Positions 47,136-55,546 of a stretch of DNA of 64,000 nucleotides are shown here, piece by piece. The position numbers and the translations under genes were made by a program. This DNA comes from Plantibacter elymi (nom. nud.) (lineage in GTDB: Bacteria > Actinomycetota > Actinomycetes > Actinomycetales > Microbacteriaceae). Where the stretch lies: positions 248,001-312,000 of the forward strand of contig NZ_FXWJ01000005.1 in assembly GCF_900177795.1 (NCBI RefSeq), given 5' to 3'. How positions within the stretch are numbered: position 1 is the first letter of the stretch; the number at the start of each line of letters is the position of its first letter. A model generated the notes under the pieces. It searched no databases. It was given only the letters and a program-made list of their open reading frames with translations, and was not told the DNA's origin.

Positions 47136-48449
47136 ATGAGCATCAGCAAGCACGGCAGAGCCGCCGGCTTCATCGCGACGGGAGCCGTCGCAGCCCTCCT
47201 CCTCGCCGGCTGCAGCGCCGGGGGCGACGCCGCCACCGAACTGTCCGACGAGCCCGTCACCCTCCGCTTCACCTGGTGGGGCAACGACGCCCGCACGGCG
47301 GCCACCCAGGAGGTCATCGCGGCCTTCGAGAAGGAGTATCCGAACATCACCATCGAGCCGCAGTTCACGGACTGGGCCGGCTACTGGGACAAGCTCGCCA
47401 CCGAGACGGCGGCGAACGACACCCCCGACATCATCCAGATGGACGAGAAGTACATCGCCACCTACGGCGACCGGGGCGCACTCCTCGACCTGAACACGGT
47501 CACCGACCAGCTCGACCTCGGCGACTTCCCCAAGGAGACGCTGACGTCCGGCACGGTCAACGATTCGCTCTACGGCGTCCCCTCGGGCATCACGAGCTAC
47601 TCCTTCGTCGTGAACCCCGACCTCCTCGCTTCGGCCGGCATCGAGATGCCCGACGACGAGACCTGGACGTGGGACGACTTCACCGAGCTGAGCGAGCAGG
47701 TCTCGGCAGCCGGTGGCGGGTCGATCTACGGCTTCCAGCCCTTCGGCTTCGAGGACGGCGGCCTGAACAACTGGGCGCGTCAGCACGGCGACGAGCTGTA
47801 CAACGACAAGGGTGAGGTCTCCATCAAGCCGGAGACCCTGTCCTCCTGGTGGGCGTACCTCCTCGACCTCGTGAACGCGGGAGCGACGCCGTCGCCGTCC
47901 GCGATCATCGAGAAGCAGGCCGGCGGGCTCGCCGAGTCGTTCACCGCGACCAACTCGGCTGCGTTCGCCCCCTGGTGGAACAGCCAGCTGACGGCCCTGA
48001 CGGAGGCGAGCGGTTCGCCGCTCGAGCTCCTGCGGGTGCCGACGGTGGACGGCGGCGCCGATGGTTCCGCGTACTACAAGCCGTCGATGTACTGGTCGGC
48101 GTCCGCCCGGACCGAGCACCCCGCCGAGGCCGCGCTGTTCATCGACTTCCTCGCCAACAGCGAGACCGCGGCCGACTCGCTCCTCACCGAGCGCGGCGTC
48201 CCGGCCAACACGAAGATCCGTGAGTACATCACGCCGAAGCTGGCGGAGACCGACCAGGCGGTCGTCGAGTTCCTCGACGGGCTCGCCGACGACATCGGTG
48301 AGCCGCCGACCGTCACGCCCGCCGGTGGCAGCGCGATCGAGGCGCTCGTGAAGCAGTACACCGAGCAGGTCCTCTTCGGGAAGAACACGCCCGACCAGGC
48401 CGCCGAGGGGTTCATCAAGGACCTCAAGGCCGCGGTCGCAGCCGGCTGA
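47136..48449 (+). CDS. sugar ABC transporter substrate-binding lipoprotein
   Basis: A 437-residue family-1 solute-binding protein with a lipobox (LLLAGC; Cys about residue 26). Mature sequence VTLRFTWWGNDARTAATQEVIAAFEKEYPNI is typical of sugar oligosaccharide binders. An unusual feature is its position after the permease genes rather than before them. CGAAAGGGAA precedes the ATG. Together with the two permeases it likely imports the sugar whose catabolism is encoded on both sides. Confidence 0.92.
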   Translation: MSISKHGRAAGFIATGAVAALLLAGCSAGGDAATELSDEPVTLRFTWWGNDARTAATQEVIAAFEKEYPNITIEPQFTDWAGYWDKLATETAANDTPDIIQMDEKYIATYGDRGALLDLNTVTDQLDLGDFPKETLTSGTVNDSLYGVPSGITSYSFVVNPDLLASAGIEMPDDETWTWDDFTELSEQVSAAGGGSIYGFQPFGFEDGGLNNWARQHGDELYNDKGEVSIKPETLSSWWAYLLDLVNAGATPSPSAIIEKQAGGLAESFTATNSAAFAPWWNSQLTALTEASGSPLELLRVPTVDGGADGSAYYKPSMYWSASARTEHPAEAALFIDFLANSETAADSLLTERGVPANTKIREYITPKLAETDQAVVEFLDGLADDIGEPPTVTPAGGSAIEALVKQYTEQVLFGKNTPDQAAEGFIKDLKAAVAAG

Positions 48450-48464
48450 CCCGGCCACAGTCCT

Positions 48465-48506
48465 TCGACAGGCTCGGGGAACCGCTTCGGTCCCTGAGCC
48501 TGTCGA
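48465..48506. repeat. Inverted pair of the dispersed TTCGACAGGCTC repeat
   Basis: TCGACAGGCTC (48465-48475) pairs with GAGCCTGTCGA (48496-48506), continued by five more inner pairs including one G-T. It is a head-to-head pair of the same repeat found at 3.7 and 42.3 kb, lying between binding-protein and DUF6807 genes. Confidence 0.75.
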
Positions 48507-48543
48507 TCGGCAGCTCCACCACCGCTTCATCCGAGGGGATCCC

Positions 48544-49554
48544 GTGACCACCGCCCACCGCCCCCGTTCGACCGGTCTCGCGCTGACGCACGAGGTCGGT
48601 TCGGCCATCACCGTGCACCTCGACGGGATCGACATCCTGCGGTACACCTACCGTCCGGACACGGTCCAGCGCGAGTCGCCGAAGCCGTACCTCCACCCCG
48701 TGCGGACTGCCGGCGGGGCACTCGTGACCCTGGCCAGACCGCACGACCACGTCTGGCACACCGGGATCGCCTGGGCCCTCCCGCACGTCGGCGACGACAA
48801 CTTCTGGGGCGGCCCGACCTTCACCGGGACCGCCTACGAACAACTCGCGAACAACGGCCGCTCCGAACACGTCGCCGTCACGGAGGCCCGCGCCGACCCG
48901 GACGAGGTGCGGTTCGCCCACGCGCTCGCCTGGATCACGGAGGACGGTCGGCACCTCGTCGACGAGGAGCGTGCGCTCACCGTGCGACCGGCCGCCGGCG
49001 ACTGGACGCTGACCTTCGAGACCCGGATGCGCAACGTCTCCGGCCGGGACCTGTCCATCGGGTCGCCCACGACGAAAGGCCGGGAGAACGCCGGCTACGG
49101 TGGTCTCTTCTGGCGCGGCCCGCGATCCTTCACCGGCGGCACCCTGCACACCCCCGACGGGAGCGGCGGCGAGGAGCTCCGAGGCACCCGCCACGCGTGG
49201 ATGGGATTCACCGGCCTCCACGACGGAACGGCCGCGGCGTCGAGCATCGTCATCGTCGACGACGTGCGGAACCCCGCGCACCCGCCGCAGTGGTTCGCGC
49301 GCACCGAGGAGTTCGCCGGCCTCTGCCCGGCCCCGTTCTTCAGCGAGGAGCTGCCGTTCGGCGCCGACGAGACCCTCGCGTTCCGCTACGCCGTCGTCGT
49401 CGCCGACGGTGCAGCCGGGGACGGCCGGGCCGCGGCGCTCGCCACATCCGGTCGAGACGCGCTCGAGCGGTCGCGTTCGGGCAGTGCCGACCACGACGAC
49501 AGCGCGCCCACCACGGCGCCCGCCGCACCGACCCGGAAGGACCCACACGCATGA
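48544..49554 (+). CDS. DUF6807 (PmoA-like) family protein
   Basis: A 336-residue protein of the DUF6807/PmoA-like family, a beta-rich fold frequent in polysaccharide and sugar-acid loci. Landmarks are LHPVRTAGGALVT, PHDHVWHTGIAWALPHVGDDNFWGG, IGSPTTKGRENAGYGGLFWRGPR and CPAPFFSEELPF. Conserved histidines (HDHVWH) could form an active or metal site. GTG start. The last 30 residues are low-complexity. Function unproven; a homologous domain is fused to a LacI regulator at 57.6-59.6 kb. It is coupled to the next gene by ATGA. Confidence 0.82.
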   Translation: MTTAHRPRSTGLALTHEVGSAITVHLDGIDILRYTYRPDTVQRESPKPYLHPVRTAGGALVTLARPHDHVWHTGIAWALPHVGDDNFWGGPTFTGTAYEQLANNGRSEHVAVTEARADPDEVRFAHALAWITEDGRHLVDEERALTVRPAAGDWTLTFETRMRNVSGRDLSIGSPTTKGRENAGYGGLFWRGPRSFTGGTLHTPDGSGGEELRGTRHAWMGFTGLHDGTAAASSIVIVDDVRNPAHPPQWFARTEEFAGLCPAPFFSEELPFGADETLAFRYAVVVADGAAGDGRAAALATSGRDALERSRSGSADHDDSAPTTAPAAPTRKDPHA

Positions 49555-50912
49555 CCACGACCCGCGAACGCTACGCCCTCGTCGGCACCGGACACCGCTC
49601 GCAGATGTACCTCGACGCCATCGTCGGCCCGCACGCCGACGTCGCCGAGCTCGTCGCCTGGAGCGACAGCAATCCCGGCCGGCTCGACCACTACGAAGGG
49701 GTCCTCGCCGAGCAGGGTGTCCCGATTCCGGTTCGATACGGCCCGGACGACGTCGAGCGGCTCATCGTCGAGCAGCGCGTCGACCGCGTGATCGTGACGA
49801 CCCCCGACTTCACGCACGCCGAGATCGTCTCGCGCGCGCTCCTCGCCGGTGCCGACGTCGTCGTCGAGAAGCCGCTCACCATCGATCGGGAAGGCGTCGA
49901 GCGCATCGCGGCGGCCGTGGCCGAGAGCGGCCGGAACGTCATCACGACCTTCAACTACCGCTACAGCCCGCGCAACTCGGAGCTGCGCCGCATCGTGCAG
50001 GACGGCGGGATCGGCCGGGTGACGAGCGTGCACTTCGAGTGGGTGCTCGACACCGTGCACGGCGCCGACTACTTTCGCCGCTGGCACCGCGAGAAGGAGC
50101 ACTCCGGCGGGCTCCTCATCCACAAGGCGTCGCACCACTTCGACCTCGTCAACTGGTGGATCGGGGCTCGGCCGGCCTCCGTCTACGCCACCGGAGGCCT
50201 CCGCTTCTACGGTGACGCCAACGCGGCCGAGCGCGGGCTCGCGGCGCGTCCGGGGCGTGGATCGGTGCCGGACGACGCCGAGGCGGCGGCTCGTGAGCGC
50301 CCGAACGACCCGTTCGCCCTCGACCTGCGCGACGACCCTCGGCTCGAGTCGCTCTACCTGCGGGCCGAGCAGCACGACGGATACCTGCGCGACCGCGACG
50401 TCTTCTCACCCGGGATCGACATCGAGGACAACCTGTCCGTCCTCGTCGAGTACGACGGTGGCGCCTCGCTCAGCTACTCCCTGAACGCCCACGCGCCGTG
50501 GGAGGGGTACCGCGTCGCCATCAACGGGACGGAAGGCAGGGTCGAGCTCGAGGTCGTGGAGCGCGCCGCCGTGCTCGTGGGGGCCGACGGGCGCGTCGTC
50601 CTCGACCCGAGCCTGAGCGGCGACGGCGAGACCGCGGACGGCGCTGCGTCCGTCGCGCCGGTGCGCTCGCGCGGGGAACGCCTCGTGCTGCAACGCCACT
50701 GGGAGGAGGCCCGGGAGATCGAGATCCCCGAGGGCGTCGGCGGACACGGCGGCGGCGACGCGTTCCTGCTGCGGCACCTCTTCGACCGCGTCACCGAGGA
50801 CGAACTGGGACGGCCCGCCGGCTACGACGACGGGGTGCGGGCGATCTCGGTCGGCATCGCCGGGAACGAGTCGCTGCTGACCGGGCGTCCGGTCGCGACG
50901 ATCGCGCCGTGA
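49551..50912 (+). CDS. Gfo/Idh/MocA-family oxidoreductase
   Basis: A 453-residue dehydrogenase, larger than the usual 330-400. N-terminal YALVGTGHRSQMYLDAI is the Rossmann motif; DVVVEKPLTIDREG carries the catalytic EKP; the C-terminal domain has FNYRYSPRNSELRRIV and HKASHHFDLVNWW with conserved histidines. An extra segment around residues 220-280, rich in Ala/Arg/Asp (AAERGLAARPGRGSVPDDAEAAARERPND), accounts for the length. It is coupled to both neighbours by 4-nt overlaps. Confidence 0.92.
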   Translation: MTTTRERYALVGTGHRSQMYLDAIVGPHADVAELVAWSDSNPGRLDHYEGVLAEQGVPIPVRYGPDDVERLIVEQRVDRVIVTTPDFTHAEIVSRALLAGADVVVEKPLTIDREGVERIAAAVAESGRNVITTFNYRYSPRNSELRRIVQDGGIGRVTSVHFEWVLDTVHGADYFRRWHREKEHSGGLLIHKASHHFDLVNWWIGARPASVYATGGLRFYGDANAAERGLAARPGRGSVPDDAEAAARERPNDPFALDLRDDPRLESLYLRAEQHDGYLRDRDVFSPGIDIEDNLSVLVEYDGGASLSYSLNAHAPWEGYRVAINGTEGRVELEVVERAAVLVGADGRVVLDPSLSGDGETADGAASVAPVRSRGERLVLQRHWEEAREIEIPEGVGGHGGGDAFLLRHLFDRVTEDELGRPAGYDDGVRAISVGIAGNESLLTGRPVATIAP

Positions 50913-52273
50913 GCTCCGGCCCGGATGCCGGCGCCGGCGCTGACTCGGACCTCGGGTCGACGCCGGGTACTGGCCCCGTCCCTGTCAACGGACACGTCCG
51001 GGTCCGAGGGTCTGTCCCGGTCGACGGCCCCGTCCCGGTCGCCGAGTCTGTCCCGGTCACCGAGCCGGTCGAGGTGCGGTCCCGACCGGTCACAGCGCCA
51101 CCTGCGCGCGACCCCGGTCTGCGGGCGCTCGCCGCCCGCTTCCGCGAGTCGATCCGGCGCGTCAGTACCGCAGACGGATCGCTCGACGCCACGCGCACGC
51201 GCCTCGCCGAGGTCCTCGGCCTCCTCCCGCGACCGGCGCAGCCCGAACCGGCCGAGGATCTCGGATGTTGGACCCGTGACGGCGTCGACGGGGTGGAGCT
51301 CCGCTGGTCCACCGGGTTCGGCGCACCGACGTCGGCGTGGCTCCTGCGTCCGGCCGGCGAGACCGGCGCGCTCCCGGGCGCGCTGGCCCTGCACGACCAC
51401 GGTGGGTTCACCCGCGTCGGGCGGGAGAAACTCGCGGACGGACCCGATGGCGTCCCCGCGACGTCGACCGTCGGACGCGAGGAGGTGCAGGCGTTCCGCG
51501 ACCGCTACTACGGAGGCCGCGCCGTCGCGTCCGACCTCGCGCGTGACGGGTTCGCCGTGCTCGTCCACGATGCGTTCGGGTGGGGCTCCCGGCGGATCCC
51601 GGACGAGGCCGTCGCCGAACGCCTCCATCGGACCGTCGACCTGCAGCTGGCCGGTCGTCGGGCCGCGCCGGTGCAGCGCGGGGAGCAGGCCACGGCGGTG
51701 TCGGCCGGGCAACGGTCCGAGCTCATCGCGGCTGTGAACGAACCGCAGCTCGCGAAGGAGCTGGGCGTCCTGGGCACGTCGTTCGCCGGGCTCGTCCTCC
51801 GCGACGACCTCATCGCGCTCGACCAGCTGGCGGCCACGCCCGGGGTCCGTTCCGGCGCCCTCGCGTGCTTCGGCCTCTCCGGTGGCGGTGCCCGGGCGGT
51901 CCTCCTCGCTGCCATGGACGACCGGATCCGTGCTGCCGGCGTGGTCGCGATGATGTCGACGTTCGACGGTGTGCTCGACGGGCACGCCGATCAACACTCG
52001 TGGTCGTTCCTCTCACCAGGACTGTCACGGGTCGGCGACTGGCCGGAGCTCGCATCCCTGCGCCCCCGCTTGCCGCTGCTCGTCCAGTACGCCGAGCGCG
52101 ACGAACTCTTCGAGCCGGCCGGCATGCGTGACGCGCACGCGATCCTCACGGAGCGGTACCGGTCCGGTGCCGAGCGCTCGGCCTACACGGGCACCTTCCA
52201 CGACGAACCGCACAGCTGGTCCGCGCCGATGCAGGCCGAGCTGCGCACCTGGCTCGCCGCCACCCTCGCCTGA
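50909..52273 (+). CDS. alpha/beta-hydrolase (dienelactone-hydrolase/acetyl-esterase-like) with low-complexity N-terminus
   Basis: A 454-residue protein. Residues from about 70 onward form an alpha/beta-hydrolase: oxyanion region ALALHDHGGFTRVG, nucleophile elbow CFGLSGGGARAVLLAAMDD, acid region LLVQYAERDELF and catalytic-His region TFHDEPHSWSAPM. The first 60 residues are a Val/Pro-rich repeat (GPVPV, SVPVDGPVPVAESVPVTEP) whose DNA, with its GTCCCGGTC steps and ACCGAGCCGGTCGAGGTG, resembles the dispersed GGTCCCTGAGCCTGTC repeat. GTG start overlaps the previous stop (GTGA). Likely deacetylates or hydrolyses an imported sugar ester or lactone. Confidence 0.83.
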   Translation: MSSGPDAGAGADSDLGSTPGTGPVPVNGHVRVRGSVPVDGPVPVAESVPVTEPVEVRSRPVTAPPARDPGLRALAARFRESIRRVSTADGSLDATRTRLAEVLGLLPRPAQPEPAEDLGCWTRDGVDGVELRWSTGFGAPTSAWLLRPAGETGALPGALALHDHGGFTRVGREKLADGPDGVPATSTVGREEVQAFRDRYYGGRAVASDLARDGFAVLVHDAFGWGSRRIPDEAVAERLHRTVDLQLAGRRAAPVQRGEQATAVSAGQRSELIAAVNEPQLAKELGVLGTSFAGLVLRDDLIALDQLAATPGVRSGALACFGLSGGGARAVLLAAMDDRIRAAGVVAMMSTFDGVLDGHADQHSWSFLSPGLSRVGDWPELASLRPRLPLLVQYAERDELFEPAGMRDAHAILTERYRSGAERSAYTGTFHDEPHSWSAPMQAELRTWLAATLA

Positions 52274-52287
52274 CCGGCCCTGGTCCC

Positions 52288-52740
52288 GTCCCCAACTCAG
52301 GAGACCTGCGGCGTGTCGGGGCTGGGCTGGGGCGGCGCACCGGGGGAGTCCTGAGTTGGGGACGGCGGTCACAGTGTTCGCAATTCAGGACGGGTGTGGT
52401 GTGTCGGGCCCGGGGCGGTGCTGGGGTGGGTGGCGCGCCGGGTGTGTCCTGAGTTGTGAACGTGGGCGGTGGGGTGTCCCCAATTCAGGAGATGTCCGGT
52501 GTGTCGTACTCCGGCTGGGGCGGCGCACCGGGGGAGTCCTGAATTGGGGACGGCGGTCACGGTGTTCGCAATTCAGGACGGGTGCGGCGTGTCGGGCACG
52601 GGGCGGGTGGTGCGGTGGGTGGCGCGCCGGGTGCGTCCTGAGTTGTGAACATGGGCGATGGAGTGTCCCTAACTCAGGAGACCTCGGGTGTGTCGGGGCA
52701 GGGTTGCGGCGGCGCGCCGGCGGAGTCCTGAGTTGGGGAC
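52288..52740. repeat. Tandem array of five CTCAGGA-class palindromes, 188-bp period
   Basis: Five hairpins with arms at 52288-52302/52349-52363, 52376-52391/52446-52461, 52476-52490/52537-52551, 52564-52579/52635-52650 and 52665-52679/52726-52740. Hairpins 1, 3 and 5 have GTCCCCAACTCAGGA-type arms, hairpins 2 and 4 GTTCGCAATTCAGGAC-type arms, so the unit is a pair repeated at 188-189 bp. Hairpins 1 and 3 differ by a compensated C-G to T-A change in the stem. It fills the space between convergent genes; no coding sequence is seen. Confidence 0.9.
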
Positions 52741-52755
52741 GGACAGGACGGCTGG

Positions 52756-54381
52756 TCAGGCGCGGGCTGCGGTGGGGAGCTCCAGGACGCCGTCGACGCG
52801 GCGGGGGAGACGGAGCGGGTTCGCCTCGTGCAGGGCCTCGGGGAGCACACGCTCGGGTGCGTCCTGGTAGACGATCGGACGCTGGAAGCGGCGCACCGCC
52901 GACGCACCCACCGAGGTGTGGAGCGAGGTCGTCGCCGGCCACGGTCCGCCGTGGTGCTGCGCCCAGCCGACCGCGACACCCGTCGGCCAGCCACCGAAGA
53001 GCACCCGGCCGGCGATCGACTCGAGCCGTGCCACGAGAGCGGTGACGTCCTCTCCTGGGGCGGCGTGCACGGTCGCCGTGAGCGCGCCACCGACCTCGGC
53101 CAGGACGGCGTGCAGCTCGGCGTCGTCCGCGACCTCGATGACGAGTGTCGCCGGCCCGAAGATCTCCTCGAGCAGGACGTCGGGCGCGTCGAGCACCGTC
53201 GCCGCGGTGGTCGCGAGGACGGTCGGAACGCCGGAATCCGCAGCCGCCGTCTCGCCGCCGAGGAGCGTCCGCACCCCGGGGTGGCCGGCGGCGCGAGTGG
53301 TACCCGCGGCATAGGCCTGGGCGATGCCCGGCGTCAGCATGCGCCCGGCGACGGTGTCCGCCGCCGCCTGCGCGACGAGCTCGGCGAACCCGCTGCCGCT
53401 CGGCACGAGGACGAGACCGGGGTTCGTGCAGAACTGCCCCACGCCGAGCGTGAACGACGCCGCCAGCCCGCGCGCGAGTTCACCCGCGGCCTCGCCCTGC
53501 AGCGCGGTCTCCGTGATGACGACCGGGTTCGTGCTGCCGAGTTCGCCGTAGAAGGGGATCGGGGCCGGCCGCTGCGACGCCAGGTCGAACAGGGCGCGCC
53601 CGCCGGCGAGTGAGCCCGTGAACCCGACCGCGGTGATCGCCGGGTGCCGCACGAGGGCGGTGCCCTGCTCGCGACCCTCGACGAGCGCGAACGTGCCGTC
53701 CGGGGCGCCGGCCGAGCGCAACGCCTCGACCACGATCGCCGCGGTCAGTCGTGAGAGCCTCGGGTGGGCGGAGTGCGCCTTCACGATGACCGGACATCCG
53801 GCCGCCAGCGCCGACGCCGTGTCGCCACCGGCGACCGAGAACGCGAACGGGAAGTTCGACGCGCTGAAGACCGCGACCGGCCCGGTCGGCCGGAGCATCC
53901 GTCGCAGCTCCGGCTTGGGCGGGGTGGCGGAGGCGTCGGCGTGGTCGATGACGACCTCGAGGAATGCGCCGTCGCGGAGGACAGCGGCGAACAGTCGCAG
54001 CTGGCCCGTGGTCCGAGCGACCTCGCCCGTGAGGCGCGCGGTCCCGAGATGGGACTCCTCGTCGGCGAGTGCGACGAGCTCGTCGACCCGGGCGTCGAGG
54101 GCGTCGGCGACCGCCTCGAGCCAGGCGGCCCGGGTCGACGGCACGGTGGACGCGAGATCGGAAGCGGCCGCGGCTGCTGCCGAAGCGACCTCGTCGACGG
54201 TCCGGACGGCGGCACGGTCCGCGTCGGAGGCGATGCCGGCGGTTCCCGCGGCGCTCGCGGCCGAGCTGCCGGTGCGTCCGCTGTCGCTGTCGCCGTCGGG
54301 TCCAGCGGTCCTGGCGGTGGTGCCCTGCAGGTCGGCCTCGGTGCGGTCGATCGTGTCGGTGCTGTGGTCGGTGTCGTGCAT
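52756..54381 (-). CDS. aldehyde dehydrogenase, 2,5-dioxovalerate (alpha-ketoglutarate semialdehyde) type
   Basis: A 541-residue NAD(P)-dependent aldehyde dehydrogenase. The catalytic Cys lies in GQFCTNPGLV and the general-base Glu in YGELGSTNPVVI, the precise pattern of ketoglutarate-semialdehyde dehydrogenases; FSASNFPFAFSVAGGDTASALAAGCPVIVKAH is the cofactor region. The N-terminal about 55 residues are low-complexity Ser/Ala/Asp/Gly and probably disordered. GAGGAG lies 8 nt before the ATG. Last gene of the leftward uronate operon, catalysing its final step to 2-oxoglutarate. Confidence 0.9.
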   Translation of the reverse strand: MHDTDHSTDTIDRTEADLQGTTARTAGPDGDSDSGRTGSSAASAAGTAGIASDADRAAVRTVDEVASAAAAAASDLASTVPSTRAAWLEAVADALDARVDELVALADEESHLGTARLTGEVARTTGQLRLFAAVLRDGAFLEVVIDHADASATPPKPELRRMLRPTGPVAVFSASNFPFAFSVAGGDTASALAAGCPVIVKAHSAHPRLSRLTAAIVVEALRSAGAPDGTFALVEGREQGTALVRHPAITAVGFTGSLAGGRALFDLASQRPAPIPFYGELGSTNPVVITETALQGEAAGELARGLAASFTLGVGQFCTNPGLVLVPSGSGFAELVAQAAADTVAGRMLTPGIAQAYAAGTTRAAGHPGVRTLLGGETAAADSGVPTVLATTAATVLDAPDVLLEEIFGPATLVIEVADDAELHAVLAEVGGALTATVHAAPGEDVTALVARLESIAGRVLFGGWPTGVAVGWAQHHGGPWPATTSLHTSVGASAVRRFQRPIVYQDAPERVLPEALHEANPLRLPRRVDGVLELPTAARA

Positions 54382-54449
54382 GGTGATGACTCCTCGGGGA
54401 TGCGGATGCGGCTGGATCGGGCGAGTGGCGGACCGGGCGGCGGACGGGG

Positions 54450-55544
54450 TCAGTGCGCGACGGCAGTGGTCTCCGCGGCCCGGTCGCGGATCACGAAGCC
54501 GAGGCCGGGGCGCTGCTCGACCTGCACCAGGCCCTCCGCGATGGTGACCGGCCCGGGCTGGTCGATGGCCCCGATCGCGACGAAGCCCGCGTCCTCGACG
54601 TCCTCGACCTCGGTGACCTGCGGGAGGGCGAGTGCGAGCTGACCGGAGAGGTCGGGGAGCAGGTGCGGCGCGAGCGTGAGTCCAGCGTCGTCGACGAGTG
54701 CGGCGATCGCGAGGAAGGGGGTGATGCCGCCGACGCGGACCACGTTCGGCTGCAGGACGTCGGCGACGCCGCGGTCGACGAGGTCACGGAACCGGTGGAT
54801 CGTGTGCACGTTCTCGCCCAGCGCGATCGGGATGTCGGTCGCCTGACGCAACCGTTCGTACCCCGCGGTGTCGTCGGACCGCAGCGGCTCCTCGATCCAC
54901 GCCGGGTCGACGACGCCGAGCCGTTCCAAGGACGAGACCGCGCGGTCGACGTCCCAGCGCTGGTTCGCGTCGATCATGAGCCGGCGGTCCGGTCCGAGCA
55001 GTTCGCGCACCATCGTCACGCGGTCGACGTCCTCGGCGAGGTCGGGCTTGCCGACTTTGATCTTGACGGCGTCGTAGCCCGCCGCGATCCACCGCTCGAC
55101 CTGCTCGGCGAGCGAAGCCTCGTCCACATGCAGGTTCACGCCGCTGCCGTACGCCCGGACCGTGTCGCGTCGACGGCCGAGGAGGTCGGGGAGCCCGAGA
55201 CCGACCCGTCGCCCGCGGAGGTCCCAGAGCGCGGTGTCGAGCCCGGCGAGCGCGATCGTGGTGATCCCGCCACCACCGGCCTCGTGCAGATGTGCCCACA
55301 GCCGCGGCCAGAGTGCATCGGGGTCGGTCGTCGCTCCGAGGGCGGCGGCCGTGATGTCGTCGTCGAGCAGCGCGCGGACGGCCGTCGCTCCGATCGTCGG
55401 CGTCCACGTGAAGCCCGACCCCGTGGCCCCCTCGTCGTCGACGACGTCCACGCGGATGAGATGCAGCCACGGCGCCTCGGGCACCCAGGGACGCGGCATG
55501 GTGAATCGGCCGAGCGAGGTGGTGATGGACGCGATCCGGGTCAT
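54450..55544 (-). CDS. enolase-superfamily enzyme (mandelate racemase/muconate lactonizing type)
   Basis: A 364-residue member of the MR/MLE group. The catalytic K-x-K motif is DAVKIKVGKPD, metal ligands are in LMIDANQRWD, WIEEPL and ALGEN, and a His is in LAPHLLPDL. In the oxidative uronate route the enolase-family step is either galactarate/glucarate dehydration or galactarolactone cycloisomerisation (Gci); the adjoining Udh- and KdgD-like genes favour one of these. Two bases separate it from kdgD upstream. Confidence 0.88.
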   Translation of the reverse strand: MTRIASITTSLGRFTMPRPWVPEAPWLHLIRVDVVDDEGATGSGFTWTPTIGATAVRALLDDDITAAALGATTDPDALWPRLWAHLHEAGGGGITTIALAGLDTALWDLRGRRVGLGLPDLLGRRRDTVRAYGSGVNLHVDEASLAEQVERWIAAGYDAVKIKVGKPDLAEDVDRVTMVRELLGPDRRLMIDANQRWDVDRAVSSLERLGVVDPAWIEEPLRSDDTAGYERLRQATDIPIALGENVHTIHRFRDLVDRGVADVLQPNVVRVGGITPFLAIAALVDDAGLTLAPHLLPDLSGQLALALPQVTEVEDVEDAGFVAIGAIDQPGPVTIAEGLVQVEQRPGLGFVIRDRAAETTAVAH

Positions 55545-55546
55545 CG

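Noticed and set aside
52288-52740. CRISPR-like regular repeats
   Set aside because: Repeats are paired hairpins of two alternating types at 188 bp with no unique spacers of constant length, and no cas genes are present.
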